This document shows positions 47,776-60,186 of a DNA stretch of 64,000 nucleotides, piece after piece. The notes under the pieces are model-generated. The model was not told the origin of the DNA, ran no database searches, and worked only from the letters and a program-made list of their open reading frames with translations. The DNA comes from Rhizophagus clarus. Taxonomy: Eukaryota; Glomeromycota; Glomeromycetes; Glomerales; Glomeraceae. Position numbers and translations under genes: made by a program. Location: the NCBI GenBank assembly GCA_015698045.1, contig BLAL01000079.1, forward strand, positions 682,001 to 746,000, in the 5' to 3' direction. Every line of letters begins with the position of its first letter. The first letter of the stretch is position 1.

Positions 47776-47879
47776 AAAATTTATGAAATATTGATTTTTT
47801 ATACTCTTTCTAAAATGTCTTTTTTTCTTAAATAAAACGTGTTATTTGAGAAAAGTGAATTGGTCATTTACTTGTTTAG

Positions 47880-48062
47880 GATAAAGCCTCATTTAAAGAT
47901 AACAGATAAGCCTTGTTTAGGATAAGCCTCATTTAAAGATAACAGATAAGCCTTGTTTAAGATAAGCCTCATTTAAAGATAATAGATAAGTCTTGTTTAG
48001 GATAAGCCTCATTTAAAGATAATAGATAAGTCTTGTTTAGGATAAGCCTCATTTAAAGATAA
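47880..48062. repeat. 40-bp tandem repeat, about 4.5 units
   Basis: GATAAGCCTCATTTAAAGAT plus AACAGATAAGCCTTGTTTAG repeated with few changes (C/T at two positions). GATAAG is the GATA-factor core, but the array is most simply a minisatellite. Confidence 0.85.
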
Positions 48063-49009
48063 CAGCTGTAACATCTATTTAATTTTACAATTTTTACGGT
48101 AAATTTTTGATAAATCTGGTAAAATTTTATGATGGCATAAGAACATCATATTTGCCGATTTTCAGAATTAACAAAATTAGCCTAAATTAAGGAATTTGAT
48201 GATAATTAGATAAAAATTAAGTTCAATAAGTTTCACAAAAATGATCATTCTTGTGCTACATGATCATATGACACAAATATTGAGAAATTACTTTAACAAA
48301 AGCAGCGTTAAAAAATTTTTTTCTTTTGTAAACTCCATATTAAACTCCCCATTAACTTCTTCATTAAACTTTTCCACCAGTTTTTACATTATGTAAGTCA
48401 AGAATTTTTGCAAGTATATTAGTTGTTATTTTACATTAAATATAACTTGGAGCTATTTTTTTATTTTTTTTTCAATAGTTTATAAAAAAAATTTATTTAA
48501 ACAGCAAAATTATTCAAAAATAATCTTTCAATAAATAAATAATTCTAAGATTAATAACGATGTTTTAGTGAATTTAAATTATATATTGATTAGTTTATTT
48601 AGTTAAAATCTATTTAATATTTATTATTAATTATTTTTCAATCAATTTTTTTTCATTAAATCATTATTCTGGTGCTTATTCTCACTTTTTTTTTAAAATA
48701 AACTAATTTTATAATATTTTTATTCCTTTTTTTTAGAAATTTCTTCTACTGGTTTCAGGTTAAAAAGGTAAATTTTTTGAAAAGATCTTAAAAGTTTTTT
48801 TATGTATTTTTTAGCTTATTTTTTCTTATGTAAGGATGGTTTTTGATCGATTTTAATCAGTACTGCATCACACAACTGATGATCAGCAAATTCCTCAAAT
48901 CAGTGGATATGTAGTACATTTTTGACACAGTATTAAAACATAATCAAATCTGAATTTTATTGTGAATATATATACTAAAAGAATCATCAAATATTGTACT
49001 ACAATAAAA
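48063..49009. other. AT-rich DNA between minisatellite and pseudogene
   Basis: No gene. The right end (about 48953 on) is 3' flank shared with the fragment at 43915-44065. Confidence 0.45.
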
Positions 49010-50766
49010 CTATACAGCAGTAAAATAATAATTATTTTTTATCCATAAGTTACTTTTTGTATCATAAATAAAATGGATTTTTTGTACACGGTCAATTATT
49101 GATAATAAGAAGATCCTTATCCAGCACATATCTTGACTTGACTGAATACGATAAAGTGGGCATTTCAATACATTATGGATTTTGTCAGTATAGTCAAACC
49201 AATCAATAGCAATAAAGGCATAATATTTTTTATTATTGCCTTTATACTTGAAGATCTCTTTTATAATCGCATAATATTCACCATTGGTTTCCTCATGTAT
49301 TGTTACGATATCGCCAATATGAAGATGCATTTTAGAGAAGACGCCGTCACTTTCTTCTATTGTGTATATTGCCAATTCATACCAGCCCATTTGAAAATAT
49401 ACAAGAGCTGACTTTTGCCCAATATCTATAAATAAAAGAAGCAACTCAGATTTGAAATTTGGTAAACTTTTCACGATATTTTTATGATTCTGCTGGGATA
49501 AGCTTCTCTTTAAGACAATATTAGTAATAAAATCCACTGGTGATATAATTACTATATAAAAAATAAATATATTAATAATTTAAAAAATATTATTACTGTA
49601 AAATTGTAATACAAACCATCTGCACTTTCATCCAGTTCTTGCTCGTTTGATACATTGTCTTCAGTAATATACCAATTAGTCAATAAACTTCTAAAATTTG
49701 AGGATATGGTGGCGAAACCTCTACAAGGTTGTAATAATCTTTGGTCTACACCTCCATCTACTAGGTGACAAATTGCAAAGAGTGTAGTATACCGCTTTAA
49801 CAAGTCTAATTTGACATTCTTGCAATTTATTTGTAGTACCATTGCTTTAAAGATCTGATGTACTATCTTTTTGATACCAACTTGAATGTTTACAAGAGTA
49901 TCATAAGTTTTTGCATGTAGGTTTAGCAAATTAGCAAATTTGGGAAAAACTTAAAGTCACATACATTATTAAATAATATTTTATATATTGATAAATGTAA
50001 AATTATACACATATTGACATATATTACAGTTATGAATAATTATATCTTTGGAAGAATTATCATTTCTTTATCAAGGTATTTTTGTAATTTGTCATATGAA
50101 TCTAATGTAAACTTGCTTTCAAAAACTATCCTCATTGTTTCTGCTACATGTATCCAACAGAAAACTATTACATTTTTCACTATACTAATACATGATTTTT
50201 AAATTCGTTGCAGAATAATTCTGGATTTATTTTCCTTTAAACTTGATGTTTCTAAAAAACTATTTAATATAAAAGGCATTATCATAGCGAGCTTAAGATA
50301 GTTGGACATCGTAAAACTAGCATAGTGGCTGATCAAATTTGGTAAACAAGACTATTTTTTTGGCTTCTCAAAGTTTTTCCAGGCTTTGATAAACTCATCT
50401 TCTCCTTGAAAATAACTCACACCTATGGAAATCAAAAAGTTTTATTAAAAAAAAACAGAAGATAGATTTTGCTCGTTACATTCTAGTTAATATTAATTAT
50501 TATATGTTAATTTAAGAAGTCGCCCAATCTTCCCAGCAGTTGCATGATATACATTTTGAGGTGTCTGTAGATGCCTTTCTCTTAGTAACCTATCCAAAAT
50601 GCTAGGCCTTATTCTTAATCCAAATTCAGTACAAAGTTGACTTTGCCTTGTGGTAGCAGGTTCATCTGATATCTTTTTAAATTGAACGTCAGTGATGTGA
50701 TGATATCTTGATGTTACTGGTACATCCTGGCGGAAGTTGGTAAATGATTCTTGAGAGGCTGTATAA
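49010..50766 (-). pseudogene. Repeat-family gene, 5'-truncated by a transposon
   Basis: Minus-strand exons read in order: SQESFTNFRQDVPVTSRYHHI...RIRPSILDRLLRERHLQTPQ...YHATAGKIGRLLKLT (50760-50520); GVSYFQGEDEFIKAWKNFEKPKK, stop, SCLPNLISHYASFTMSNYLK (about 50430-50270); VAETMRIVFESKFTLDSYDK (about 50150-50060); NLHAKTYDTLVNIQVGIKKI...DESADG (49929-49617). An intron (GTTTGT...ATATAG) leads to the last exon 49551-49010 (IVLKRSLSQQNHKNIVKSLP...KNNYYFTAV). I recall this composition from multi-copy repeat-associated proteins of Rhizophagus-type fungi, but no biochemical function is known to me. Stops at expected Trp positions and loss of the 5' part at 50767, where the TIR element begins, make it dead. 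Confidence 0.65.
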
Positions 50767-51155
50767 TATCAGAAAATTTTATAGTGCGAAAAGTTGCGCA
50801 AGATTACGCATCATAGTATTTCGTAAGTTTTCAGACCTGCCGCAAGTTTGCGAAAGAGTAATATTTTGTAACTTTTTAAAATATTTTGAAATATTATGAT
50901 ATGCAAAATTTCATAATTTTACGGTTCATAATATTTCGTAATTTTACGCATTCGCAATATTTTGTAATTTTACATAATATTTCGTAAGTTTTCAGATCTG
51001 TCGCAAGTTTGTGTAAGTGTAATATTTTGTAACTTTTTAAAATATTTTGAAATATTACGATATGCAAAGTTTCATAATTTCATGGTTCGTAATATTGTGT
51101 AATTTTATTGCATAATATTTTGCAACTTTTTAAAATATTTTGATGATTTGTAATT

Positions 51156-51164
51156 TTACATAAA
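51156..51164. repeat. Left target-site duplication of the MULE
   Basis: TTACATAAA, identical to 57819-57827; 9 bp as made by Mutator-type transposases. Confidence 0.9.
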
Positions 51165-52730
51165 GAGAAAATTTATTCACCGCGGGTGCAGTATTACCGC
51201 ACCCCCCAAAATTTATTATTTATCATGTGATTTTAATACTGACGCGGTGACGCGCATATGCCGTTATCACCATTATGTCGTACATACCGCTTTTCAATAA
51301 AAAATGTTCTATATTTCTTCTAACAATAATAACCTCTCATGTCAGTGCGTTTATTCTACATTGCGTCAATTACAGTTTTATTAATTACATTGTAGAAAGT
51401 TGCGTGTCATTTTAATATCTTAACACTATTGACTGATCTCTTTTGGAACAAAAAGAGAGATCAGAGTAATTGAATTTTTCGCATTACAATACTAATTTTA
51501 TATTCATGCTGTTTGGCTTCTAATAAACATTCTACACGACTACACATTCTTCTACTGTAAGGTGTTTATTATATAAGTGCGCGCATGTCATAAAGAAGCG
51601 AAGTGTCTAGAAAAAGAGGGTATTAAAACAAAAAAAAAAGAAATTAGAAAAGAGTTGTTAAAAATGAAAAGAACGAAACAAACATCAAAACTTACCTGTT
51701 TACTGTATTATTATAATCATTTAAGGAACCAGGAACAAAAGAACTGAGGAACCTAAAAAAAAGAAGACATTAGAATATGGAAGCAAAGAGAAACAAACAT
51801 GAAAAAAAACGGAAACCTACCATATTACTATGATCGCCTGGAATCAAAGGAACAAACAAAAGAACCTAAGAAAAGAGAAGATGAATATGTACGCGTTGTT
51901 AATTTATATCTTGTTGAAGAAAGCTTTTGATAGCTTTGATCAGTCGAAAGGTAGGGATCCAGGCATCTACTTGATAAAGGAGAGGTACTGTAGTAGGTAT
52001 GTGAGGATCATTGTACACTTCCACATCCTGTACTGCATCAGGTGATGATGAAGAGTTGTTACATGGTCAACCACGAGTTCTTCCTACCGTAGGAGAATTC
52101 CTGTTAAGATGAGAATTTAGTATTTGAAGTATAGGATGTTGCATTTTTTATTAGAACAAAAAGTAAGATAAGAAGAACGAAATAAAAGATCTAAACTTAC
52201 CATATTATTATCAGCAGTCAAAAATCTGAAAGACCTAAAAAAGGAGAGGTATTATTAGAATAAAGACAAATGAAAAGGAATGAAACAAATATCAAAACTT
52301 ACTGTATTATCATGATCATTCAAGGAACCAGAACCAAAACCGGAGGACCTAAAAAAAAAGAAGACATTAGAATATGGGAACGAAAAAGAAACAAATGCGA
52401 AACAGTACAGAAATCTGCTGTATTACCATGATCGCCTAAAAAATCAGAATCAAAGGAACAAAAGAACCTAAAAAAAAGGGGAAGGATTAGAACAAAAAAT
52501 GAAGCGAAAGGAAATGAAAACTACTGTATTACTGTAAACAAAAATCAGACTTTTAGCAATAATGAAATAATAATGGTGAGGAGAGTAAAGTGTTTCGTAT
52601 ATGATAAGGATAGTCATTGGGTTCAGGAGTGTAGTAATGCGATTTCGTGATCAATTGTTAATTAAAATAAGTGATTTCAAATTATAACTTCTGTGTTTAT
52701 ATAAAGAAACAAAATTGAAATAAAAAAAAT
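51165..52730. repeat. MULE left TIR with outward (minus-strand) exon array
   Basis: Inverted copy of 56250-57818. Read on the minus strand it holds the same exon-like segments and GTAAGT...TTCTAAT...TTTTAG introns, pointing away from the transposase gene. The two TIRs differ by only a few substitutions (for example CGGGTGCAG versus CAGGTGCGG near the tip). Confidence 0.85.
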
Positions 52731-53129
52731 AAAAGCATTGGAGTGTTTAATGAATAAAACGAATTTTTTTTTTAACGAATAGGAGTCTTTAATACAGAAA
52801 ATACATATGATGAATTAAATTAATGAATAAAACGAATCCATCAATGATCAGCGAATACCCCTAAAAATTGTTTATCACGTGATAGATATTTATCATGCGA
52901 TTATGACGTTGATACGCGGCAGTTATCTGTTATCATTTTCATTTCCCACCATTTTATTCAAAAGATTTTTTTTTATCCCTCCCAACTTCGTTCTTCAGCT
53001 CCATAAAATCGCACACATTAAGTCTTAAACGTTTATACAACCAATTGTTTTATTAACAGTTAACAAAGAAGTATCTCATCTGAAAAATTAGGTTACACAG
53101 CTTTAAGTTGTGATTCGTAAGACAATAAT

Positions 53130-55987
53130 ATGGAAGGCTGCAACGCTTTACAAGTTAGTTAATTTTGCATATTTTTTTTTATCGTATGAGAATCTCTACA
53201 ATGAATACGTTAAATAGCAGTATAGCACACTTTAAATATATTATAATTTAATTAAGCGATGGTGCTAGTTAGATAGTTAACTTTGATAATTATTAGTTTA
53301 TTACAGTAACTTATAATAGCGTTAGATATCAATTATTATTAAATAAACATTAATTTTTGTCAATTTATTAATAGCAGGAACCTGACCGTTCTACAGATAT
53401 TATTCTTGGTTCAGAATTAGAAAATTTTGATTCTGTGACCAACCCTATAGAGTTATTTATTGGTTTAAGATTTGATACTTGGGAAATTGCCGAACGATAT
53501 TTAAAGGAATATGGGAGACAAAATGGATTTGTAGTTAATCAGCATAGAGTTGAATTTGTTGAATTTCATGATTGTCAATCAGAAAACTCAGTACGAATTG
53601 CTAAAAAAAGAACATTCGCATGTGAATATTCTGGAAAATACAAGCCCAACAAATCAAAGCCAATTGAACAATAACATAATAAAGGGTCAAAAAAAACCGA
53701 TTGCAAATGGCATGTTAATATGAGTAAGCCACATAATAGTGATTTCATACATATAACATTTATGGATCTTGAACATAACCATAAAATACTTGCTGATAAT
53801 GCAAGATTTGCCACAACATTTTGAAAATTTAACCAGTCTATATTAAATGAAATTGAGTGTGCTGTTGTATATGGATGTTGTAATGCATTCACCATAAGGA
53901 ATTTATTGCAACCATTGTACCCTAATCAGCTTTTTCTTACTCAAGATTTGTCAAACGCCATTCAAAAAATCAAGCGCGAAAAACAAATTACTGGATCAGA
54001 TGCATCTCAATTATTAAAATTCTTACTTGAACAACAAAAAGAAGAGCCAATGATGTTTGTATAACCATTGATTAACGTAGATAGTAATAGATTATATGGT
54101 ATATTTTGGATGACAGCAAATCAAATTATATTATGGTCACGTTATTCAGATGTTGTTTTACATGATAATACCTCAAGAACAAACAAATATAATTTTCCAT
54201 TATCATTATTTATACTTGTTGACAATGATGGAAAATTGCGTTTAGGAGCTCAAGCATTTTTGAACGATGAAACACAAGAAAGTTATGAGTGGATTTTGCA
54301 ACAAACTTTGGATGCAACAGGAATTGAGCCAAAAGTTATAATAATCGATATGGATCCAGCCATAGATGCAGCATGCCAAACTACATATAGTAATGCATAT
54401 CATGTGCATTGTATTTGGCACATGGCTCAAAATCTACCCAAACGTCTTAAAAATAAACTTGGTACTACAGACTTTAAGGAATTTATTCATGATTTTTGGA
54501 AAACCTGTAATTCATTATGTGTGGAGGTTTTTGAACAACGTTTCCAAACTTTATTAAATAAATTTCCTAATGGTAATGATTATCTGCATGACCCTATTTA
54601 TTTAACACGGCATTCATGGGCACGTGCATTTACAAGTCGTGTATTTACTGCTGACATGCAGTCAACGCAACGCATTGAATCAATTAATTCAATTATCCAT
54701 AAAGTTGTTTCTTCTAGTTCTACTATGGCTAATGTAGCTGAAGCATTAGATTCAAGGATGCAAAAAGAAGAAATGAATAAAAGTTTTATAGCATGGAAAT
54801 ACCAATCAACAATGTATTATCAGCCATTTGTTGTGGAGAATTTTTTCAGTAATATTAATTCTATAATCCAAAAATATTTATCTCCTCAAATTGTTGAAGA
54901 AATTCATAAACAAATGTGTGAATCAGTACTTTATAGATGTGAAATGCTAGATATTGAAGATGCATTTAAATTTGATGAAGATCAGTTGGTAGGTATTTTT
55001 ATTTATTTAATTAACATTGTGTATTTTAAATTAATGTATAATTGTTGTATATGATATTAGGATCAAAATGAAATTAGTGAAAATCAAGCAATGACAAATG
55101 GTCAAGAAGAAGTTAATAATATTGAGGAATATTATGATTACTGGCAGACATACTTAAAGGCATTGATAAATTCAGTACCAAAAGAATCAATTAAGGAAGT
55201 ATGGCAAATTATTTCTTATTTGGTATCAAATTCATATCAGCATGTTATTATTCTTAATGACAGAACTCATTTGTGCACATGCTTACTATTGGTTTCACAT
55301 GGAATTATCTGCCGGCATTATTTTAAGTTAATGATTGAAAATCCGAATGCATTATTTCATATATTATTAATGCCAACTAGGTGGCTGCAGGATGATGCCT
55401 GGAATCAAATTGATTTAATTTCTAATAAACCTTTTATTGGAACATCATCCAAAAATTTAAAGTCAACAAGTAATTCTGATCCAAGAATATATCCTATTCC
55501 TAAACATCATAATAATATTCAAGAAGTTGAAGTTCGCCATCATACACAAAAAAAGGTATATTATGGTCGAATAATGGGTCATTTTAAGCAAGCATTGAAT
55601 TATTCATTAGAAGATAATGACCAAGAAAATTTAGACAATATCATATTAACATATATTGCGGAAAAAGAGTTAAAATAGCAGAACAAAACTCAATCAGTAA
55701 AAAGAAAAACTCTTAAAGATAATGATAATCAGAATTTATCCAATGAATTTAAGACGTCTGATGGTCATGTATATAATGTTAATGATATTGAAGATCCAAT
55801 AAAATGTCAAGGTAAAGGTAGACCTTCTATCAAACGATTAAAAGCTTGTAATGAACAAAGAGGTATCGATAAAGCACCAAAAGAGAATGTGTATCATGAA
55901 GATGATAATAGCAGTGGGCGTAAATGCAGGTTGTGTCATAAAACAGAACATTATGCTCCTAAATGTCCTAACAAGGAAAATGTTTAA
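53130..55987 (+). pseudogene. MULE transposase, full-length frame with four nonsense codons
   Basis: Exon 1 53130-53153 (MEGCNALQ), exon 2 53378-54988, exon 3 55061-55987; both introns (GTTAGT...AGCAG, GTAGGT...ATTAG) are phase 0, giving 853 codons. Order: FAR1/WRKY-GCM1-type N-terminal zinc domain (about 28-140, RFDTWEIAERYLKEYG...CKWHV...HNH); MULE catalytic domain with Asp271 (VVLHDNT), Asp332 (VIIIDMDPA), the HCIWHM motif and Glu442 (STQRIES); SWIM finger CxCx9CxH at Cys617-His631; zinc knuckle CRLCHKTEHYAPKC at 834-847. Stops: TAA 53672, TGA 53822, TAA 54062, TAG 55676 (codons 107, 157, 237, 751). No frameshift, and the DDE residues are present. It cuts and pastes MULE ends; this copy cannot make full protein unless stops are bypassed. 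Confidence 0.9.
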
Positions 55988-56249
55988 TTCCGATTAAAAA
56001 TTAGTAATAATCAAGATGTAAATTGGGCTGTATTTCTTTATTTAGTAGTAGGAGCAATAAATAAAAAACGTTGTTTGTTATTGGCAAAATTTTTTTATTT
56101 TTTAATTCATTTTTAACGAATTTAAAGTAGTGCAAACGTAATATGATTTAGAGATAGGGTATTACTCTTTGGTGCAAATTTATAAGTTTTACTTAGTTAT
56201 AATTAAAGCATACATTAAAGGAGATCTTTACTTATTAAAATGAAACACT

Positions 56250-57818
56250 TTTTTATTTTTTTATTTCAATTTTGTTTCTCTATGTAAACACAGAAGTTAT
56301 AATTTGAAATCAATTATTTTAATTAACATTGATCACGAAATCGCGTTACTACACTCCTGAACCCAATGACCATCCTTATCATATACGAAACACTTTACTC
56401 TCCTCACTATTATTATTTCATTATTACTAAAAGTCTGATTTTGTTTACGGTAATACAGTAGTTTTTATTTCCTTTCGCTTCATTTTTTTGTTCTAATCCT
56501 TCCCCTTTTTTTAGGTTCTTTTGTTCCTTTGATTCTGATTTCTTAGGCGATCATGGTAATACGGCAGGTTTCTGTACTATTTCGCATTTGTTTCTTTTTC
56601 GTTCCCATATTCTAATGTCTTCTTTTTTTTTTAGGTCCTCCGGTTTTAGTTCTGATTCCTTGAATGATCATGATAATACAGTAAGTTTTGATATTTGTTT
56701 CATTCCTTTTCATTTGTCTTTATTCTAATAATACCTCTCCTTTTTTAGGTCTTTCAGATTTTTGACTGCTGATAATAATATGGTAAGTTTAGATCTTTTA
56801 TTTCGTTCTTCTTATCTTACTTTTTGTTCTAATAAAAAATGCAACATCCTATACTTCAAATATTAAATTCTCACCTTAACAGGAATTCTCCTACGGTAGA
56901 AAGGACTCGTGGTTGACCATGTAACAACTCTTCATCATCACCTGATGCAGTACAGGATGTGAAAGTGTACAATGATCCTCACATACCTACTACGGTACCC
57001 CTCCTTTATCAAGTAGATGCCTGGATCCCTACCTTTCGACTGATCAAAGCTATCAAAAGCTTTCTTCAACAAGATATAAATTAACAACGCGTACATATTC
57101 ATCTTCTCTTTTCTTAGGTTCTTTTGTTTGTTCCTTTGATTCCAGGCGATCATAGTAATATGGTAGGTTTCCATTTTTTTTCGTGTTTGTTTCTCTTTGC
57201 TTCCATATTCTAATGTCTTCTTTTTTTTAGATTCCTCAGTTCTTTTGTTCCTGGTTCCTTAAATGATTATAATAATATAGTAAACAGGTAAGTTTTGATG
57301 TTTGTTTTGTTCTTTTCATTTTTAACAACTCTTTTCTAATTTCTTTTTTTTTTGTTTTAATACCCTCTTTTTCTAGACACTTCGCTTCTTTATGACATGC
57401 GCGCACTTATATAATAAACACCTTACAGTAGAAGAATGTGTAGTCGTGTAGAATGTTTATTAGAAGCCAAACAGCATGAATATAAAATTAGTATTGTAAT
57501 GCGAAAAATTCAATTACTCCGATCTCTCTTTTTGTTCCAAAAGAGATCAGTCAATAGTGTTAAGATGTTAAAATGACACGCAACTTTCTACAATGTAATT
57601 AATAAAACTGTAATTGACGCAATGTAGAATAAACGCACTGACATGAGAGGTTATTATTGTTAGAAGAAATATAGAACATTTTTTATTGAAAAGCGGTATG
57701 TACGACATAATGGTGATAACGGCATATGCGCGTCACCGCGTCAGTATTAAAATCACATGATAAATAATAAATTTTGGGGGGTGCGGTAATACCGCACCTG
57801 CGGTGAATAAATTTTCTC
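56250..57818 (+). repeat. MULE right TIR with tandem exon-intron modules
   Basis: Exon-like segments on the plus strand: 56515-56563, 56635-56680, 56749-56782, 57118-57162, 57231-57279/57287. Each begins after TTT(T)AG; most end before GTAAGT or GTAGGT, while the first ends at a GCAGGT. Most introns carry TTCTAAT 15-25 nt before the acceptor. Read back from their 3' ends the segments give related peptides such as SSGFSSDSLNDHDNT and FLSSFVPGSLNDYNNI. Another acceptor (CTTAACAG) opens a longer segment at 56883, and a last one (TTTTTCTAG) lies at 57376, followed by an ATAATAAA polyadenylation-like word near 57411. Same array inverted in the left TIR. Spliced transcript proposed, not shown. Confidence 0.65.
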
Positions 57819-57827
57819 TTACATAAA
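57819..57827. repeat. Right target-site duplication of the MULE
   Basis: TTACATAAA, identical to 51156-51164. Confidence 0.9.
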
Positions 57828-58189
57828 TATTTTGTAATATTTCAAAATTCATTTTTGTACTATAAGTTTATATAATGTATATTTTATTAGATATAATATG
57901 AATTAAATTATAAAAAATTACAAGTATTTATTACTATATACAGAATATATAAAAGTAAAAAAAAGAAAGAGTAACGATACAATTAGATGTAAAAAGAAGA
58001 GAAACAGCTATAGTAACGTTGGTATTAGATATAAAGATAAAAGAAATATTGTTAGTATTGTTAGTGTTGTTAATATTAGAGTAAAAAGAGTTAAAGAAAT
58101 AGTAGAAACATGGATATTATTGTTAGTATTAAAGTACAAGTAAAAGAAAAAAAGGAAACGTAGATAGTATTGTTAGTATTACAATATAA

Positions 58190-58730
58190 AGTAACAATTA
58201 GGGTAAAAAACGCGTTAGTATTAATAAACAAATATTTCTATACCTGCAAAGAATAAACTAAAAATAAAAGAAAGAGGAAAAATAAACATGTTGTTGGTAT
58301 TAAGTAAAAGGAGTAAAAAAAATATAATTAGTATTGTTAGTATCATTAGTATTGAAGTAAAAGTAAAAAGAAATAAAGGAAATATGGATATTATTGTTAG
58401 TATTATGACACAAAGTAACAGAGGTAAAAAGAAAACGAAAATAATTAGTATTAATAAACAAATATTTCTATACCTGCAAAGAATAAACTAAAAATAAAAA
58501 AAAGAGGAGACAAAATAAAAAATAAACATGTTGTTAGTATTAAGTAAAAGGAGTAAAAAAAACATAATTAGTATTGTTAGTATCGATCGTTAGTATTAAA
58601 GTATAAGTAAAAAGAAATAAAGGAAACATGTATATTATTGTCAGTATTACGATACAAAGTAAAAAAGAAGTAAAAAATAATGAAATAATTATTATTAATA
58701 AACAAATATTTCTATACCTGCAAAGCAATA
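58190..58730 (-). repeat. TACTAAC-rich tandem block, copy 2
   Basis: Inverted counterpart of 25340-26060 with the word AATATTTCTATACCTGCAAA at about 58230, 58465 and 58710. Open frames of 62-82 codons here are repeat artefacts seen in both copies. Confidence 0.6.
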
Positions 58731-59692
58731 AATTATGAAATATATGTAAATATTCTGTATATAATTAAAAAATATTGAACAAAAGGATAAAGAAATAATA
58801 AAAAAAAGAGAAAAATATTGAACAAAAAAATAAAGAAATAAAGAGACAAAAAATAAATAGGACAAAAAATGCGTGTAGATTAAATCACATGCAAGGATCA
58901 GCCTAATTTTGATTGGCCAGAAAATACGATACTGTATACACAATCATATCATGCAGATTTATTTATTTAATTATCAACAATGCAGGCGTGACATAAATAA
59001 ATCGTAACTGAAACTTATATTCAATTTGTGTTCAATTTGTGTTAATAATTCTGGTAAAAAATTATTAATTTTGGCCAAATTTTGTTAAATTTGTTAAATT
59101 TATGTTGAATTTGTGTTGAATTTGTGTTAAATTTGTGTTGTGTAATTTTTTATTTATCACAAAGGGATGATATTTAGTAATTGCATGTACAATGTACAAG
59201 ATTTTTTTTATGATTTTTTTAAGAAATGTATGCAAAATATTTAATCAGAATATAATTATTTTTAATTAAATTGATTAAAAAAAATTAATTTTTTTAAGAA
59301 TGTATGCGAAATATTTAAAATTCAATAGAATATGCTAATAATAAATTGTTTTATTTTTAAATATGATATATTGATATTTATATTTAAAACAATTAAACAT
59401 GTACATGATTTTCGATTATTTTTAATTGAAATGAAACTGAAATCAAACTAAGATTTTTTTTATTTTTTGATTTAATTATGATATTTATATTTAGATAATC
59501 CATATCCATATGAAATTTAATTAATATGTTTAATGATGAAAAGTGTAATAAATTAAATTTTAATTGAAACGAGAAATAAAATCAAACCAAAGAGGTATTG
59601 TTCAAATTTTATTTAAAGTGACATTTTACGACTTTCTTTCAAATTTTTACTCATCCCAAAATCAAATTATAAAAATCAAATCTAAACTAATA

Positions 59693-60186
59693 ATGCCTCG
59701 CCACACATGTTCATGTCGTTCCCACTATAACGTTCATTAGAACTGGGCTATGATGGATGAACTTGTTGATATACGCTGAGACAGAAACTGTGCCTACCAC
59801 AATATTAATGGTAGAAACTGCTATGATTTTTGGAACTCTGTTACCAATAGATTCATATGACTAATATCTATAATTTCTTTAAGAAAGAATTTAAATTCAA
59901 ATTAACCAATCCATTTAATTGAATCAGAATAAATAGAATATTTTGAACGAGGGTTTCTGGGCAACAGTGCAGCCAAAAGTGGAGAAACCTCGTCAGGGAT
60001 TACCATGTAAGTAAATAAATAAAATTACATTTATATAAATTAAATGTATTTATCAAATATTCAAACTGATTTTGATATTTAGAACTATGTCTTTTATCGT
60101 AATGGTAATCCTGAGCGGCGGCTGTAGATGCGTACTGGCTAAAGATATTATTGTGAATTTAGAACGAGATTTTGGGAGAGGCCGGG
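59693..60186 (+). pseudogene. Short spliced ORF in TIR element, possibly Myb/SANT-like (copy 2)
   Basis: Paralogue of 24016-24507. ATG 59693 starts MPRHTCSCRSHYNVH, TAG, NWAMMDELVDIR, TGA, DRNCAYHNINGRNCYDFWNS. The TAG is shared with copy 1; the TGA (CGA in copy 1) is new. The GTAAGT intron near 60007 is conserved. Confidence 0.45.

Larger units (their letters stand above)
51165..57818 (+). mobile_element. Mutator-like element (MULE), 6654 bp, long TIRs
   Basis: Complete in outline: two 1.57-kb TIRs starting GAGAAAATTTATTCACCGC, a plus-strand transposase gene (53130-55987) and a perfect 9-bp duplication. Just inside each end is a GC-rich hairpin (GGTGCGGTAATACCGCACC at the right, imperfect at the left). 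The TIRs are nearly identical, pointing to recent activity, yet the transposase has four nonsense codons; mobilisation in trans by an intact relative would explain this. An internal segment (52860-52945) resembles the subterminal TTTATCATGTGATTTTAATA...GACGCG zone. Confidence 0.92.

Noticed and set aside
51830..52045. 71-78 codon open frames in both MULE TIRs
   Set aside because: They run antisense to the exon array and overlap its splice signals; identical in both TIRs only because these are inverted copies.
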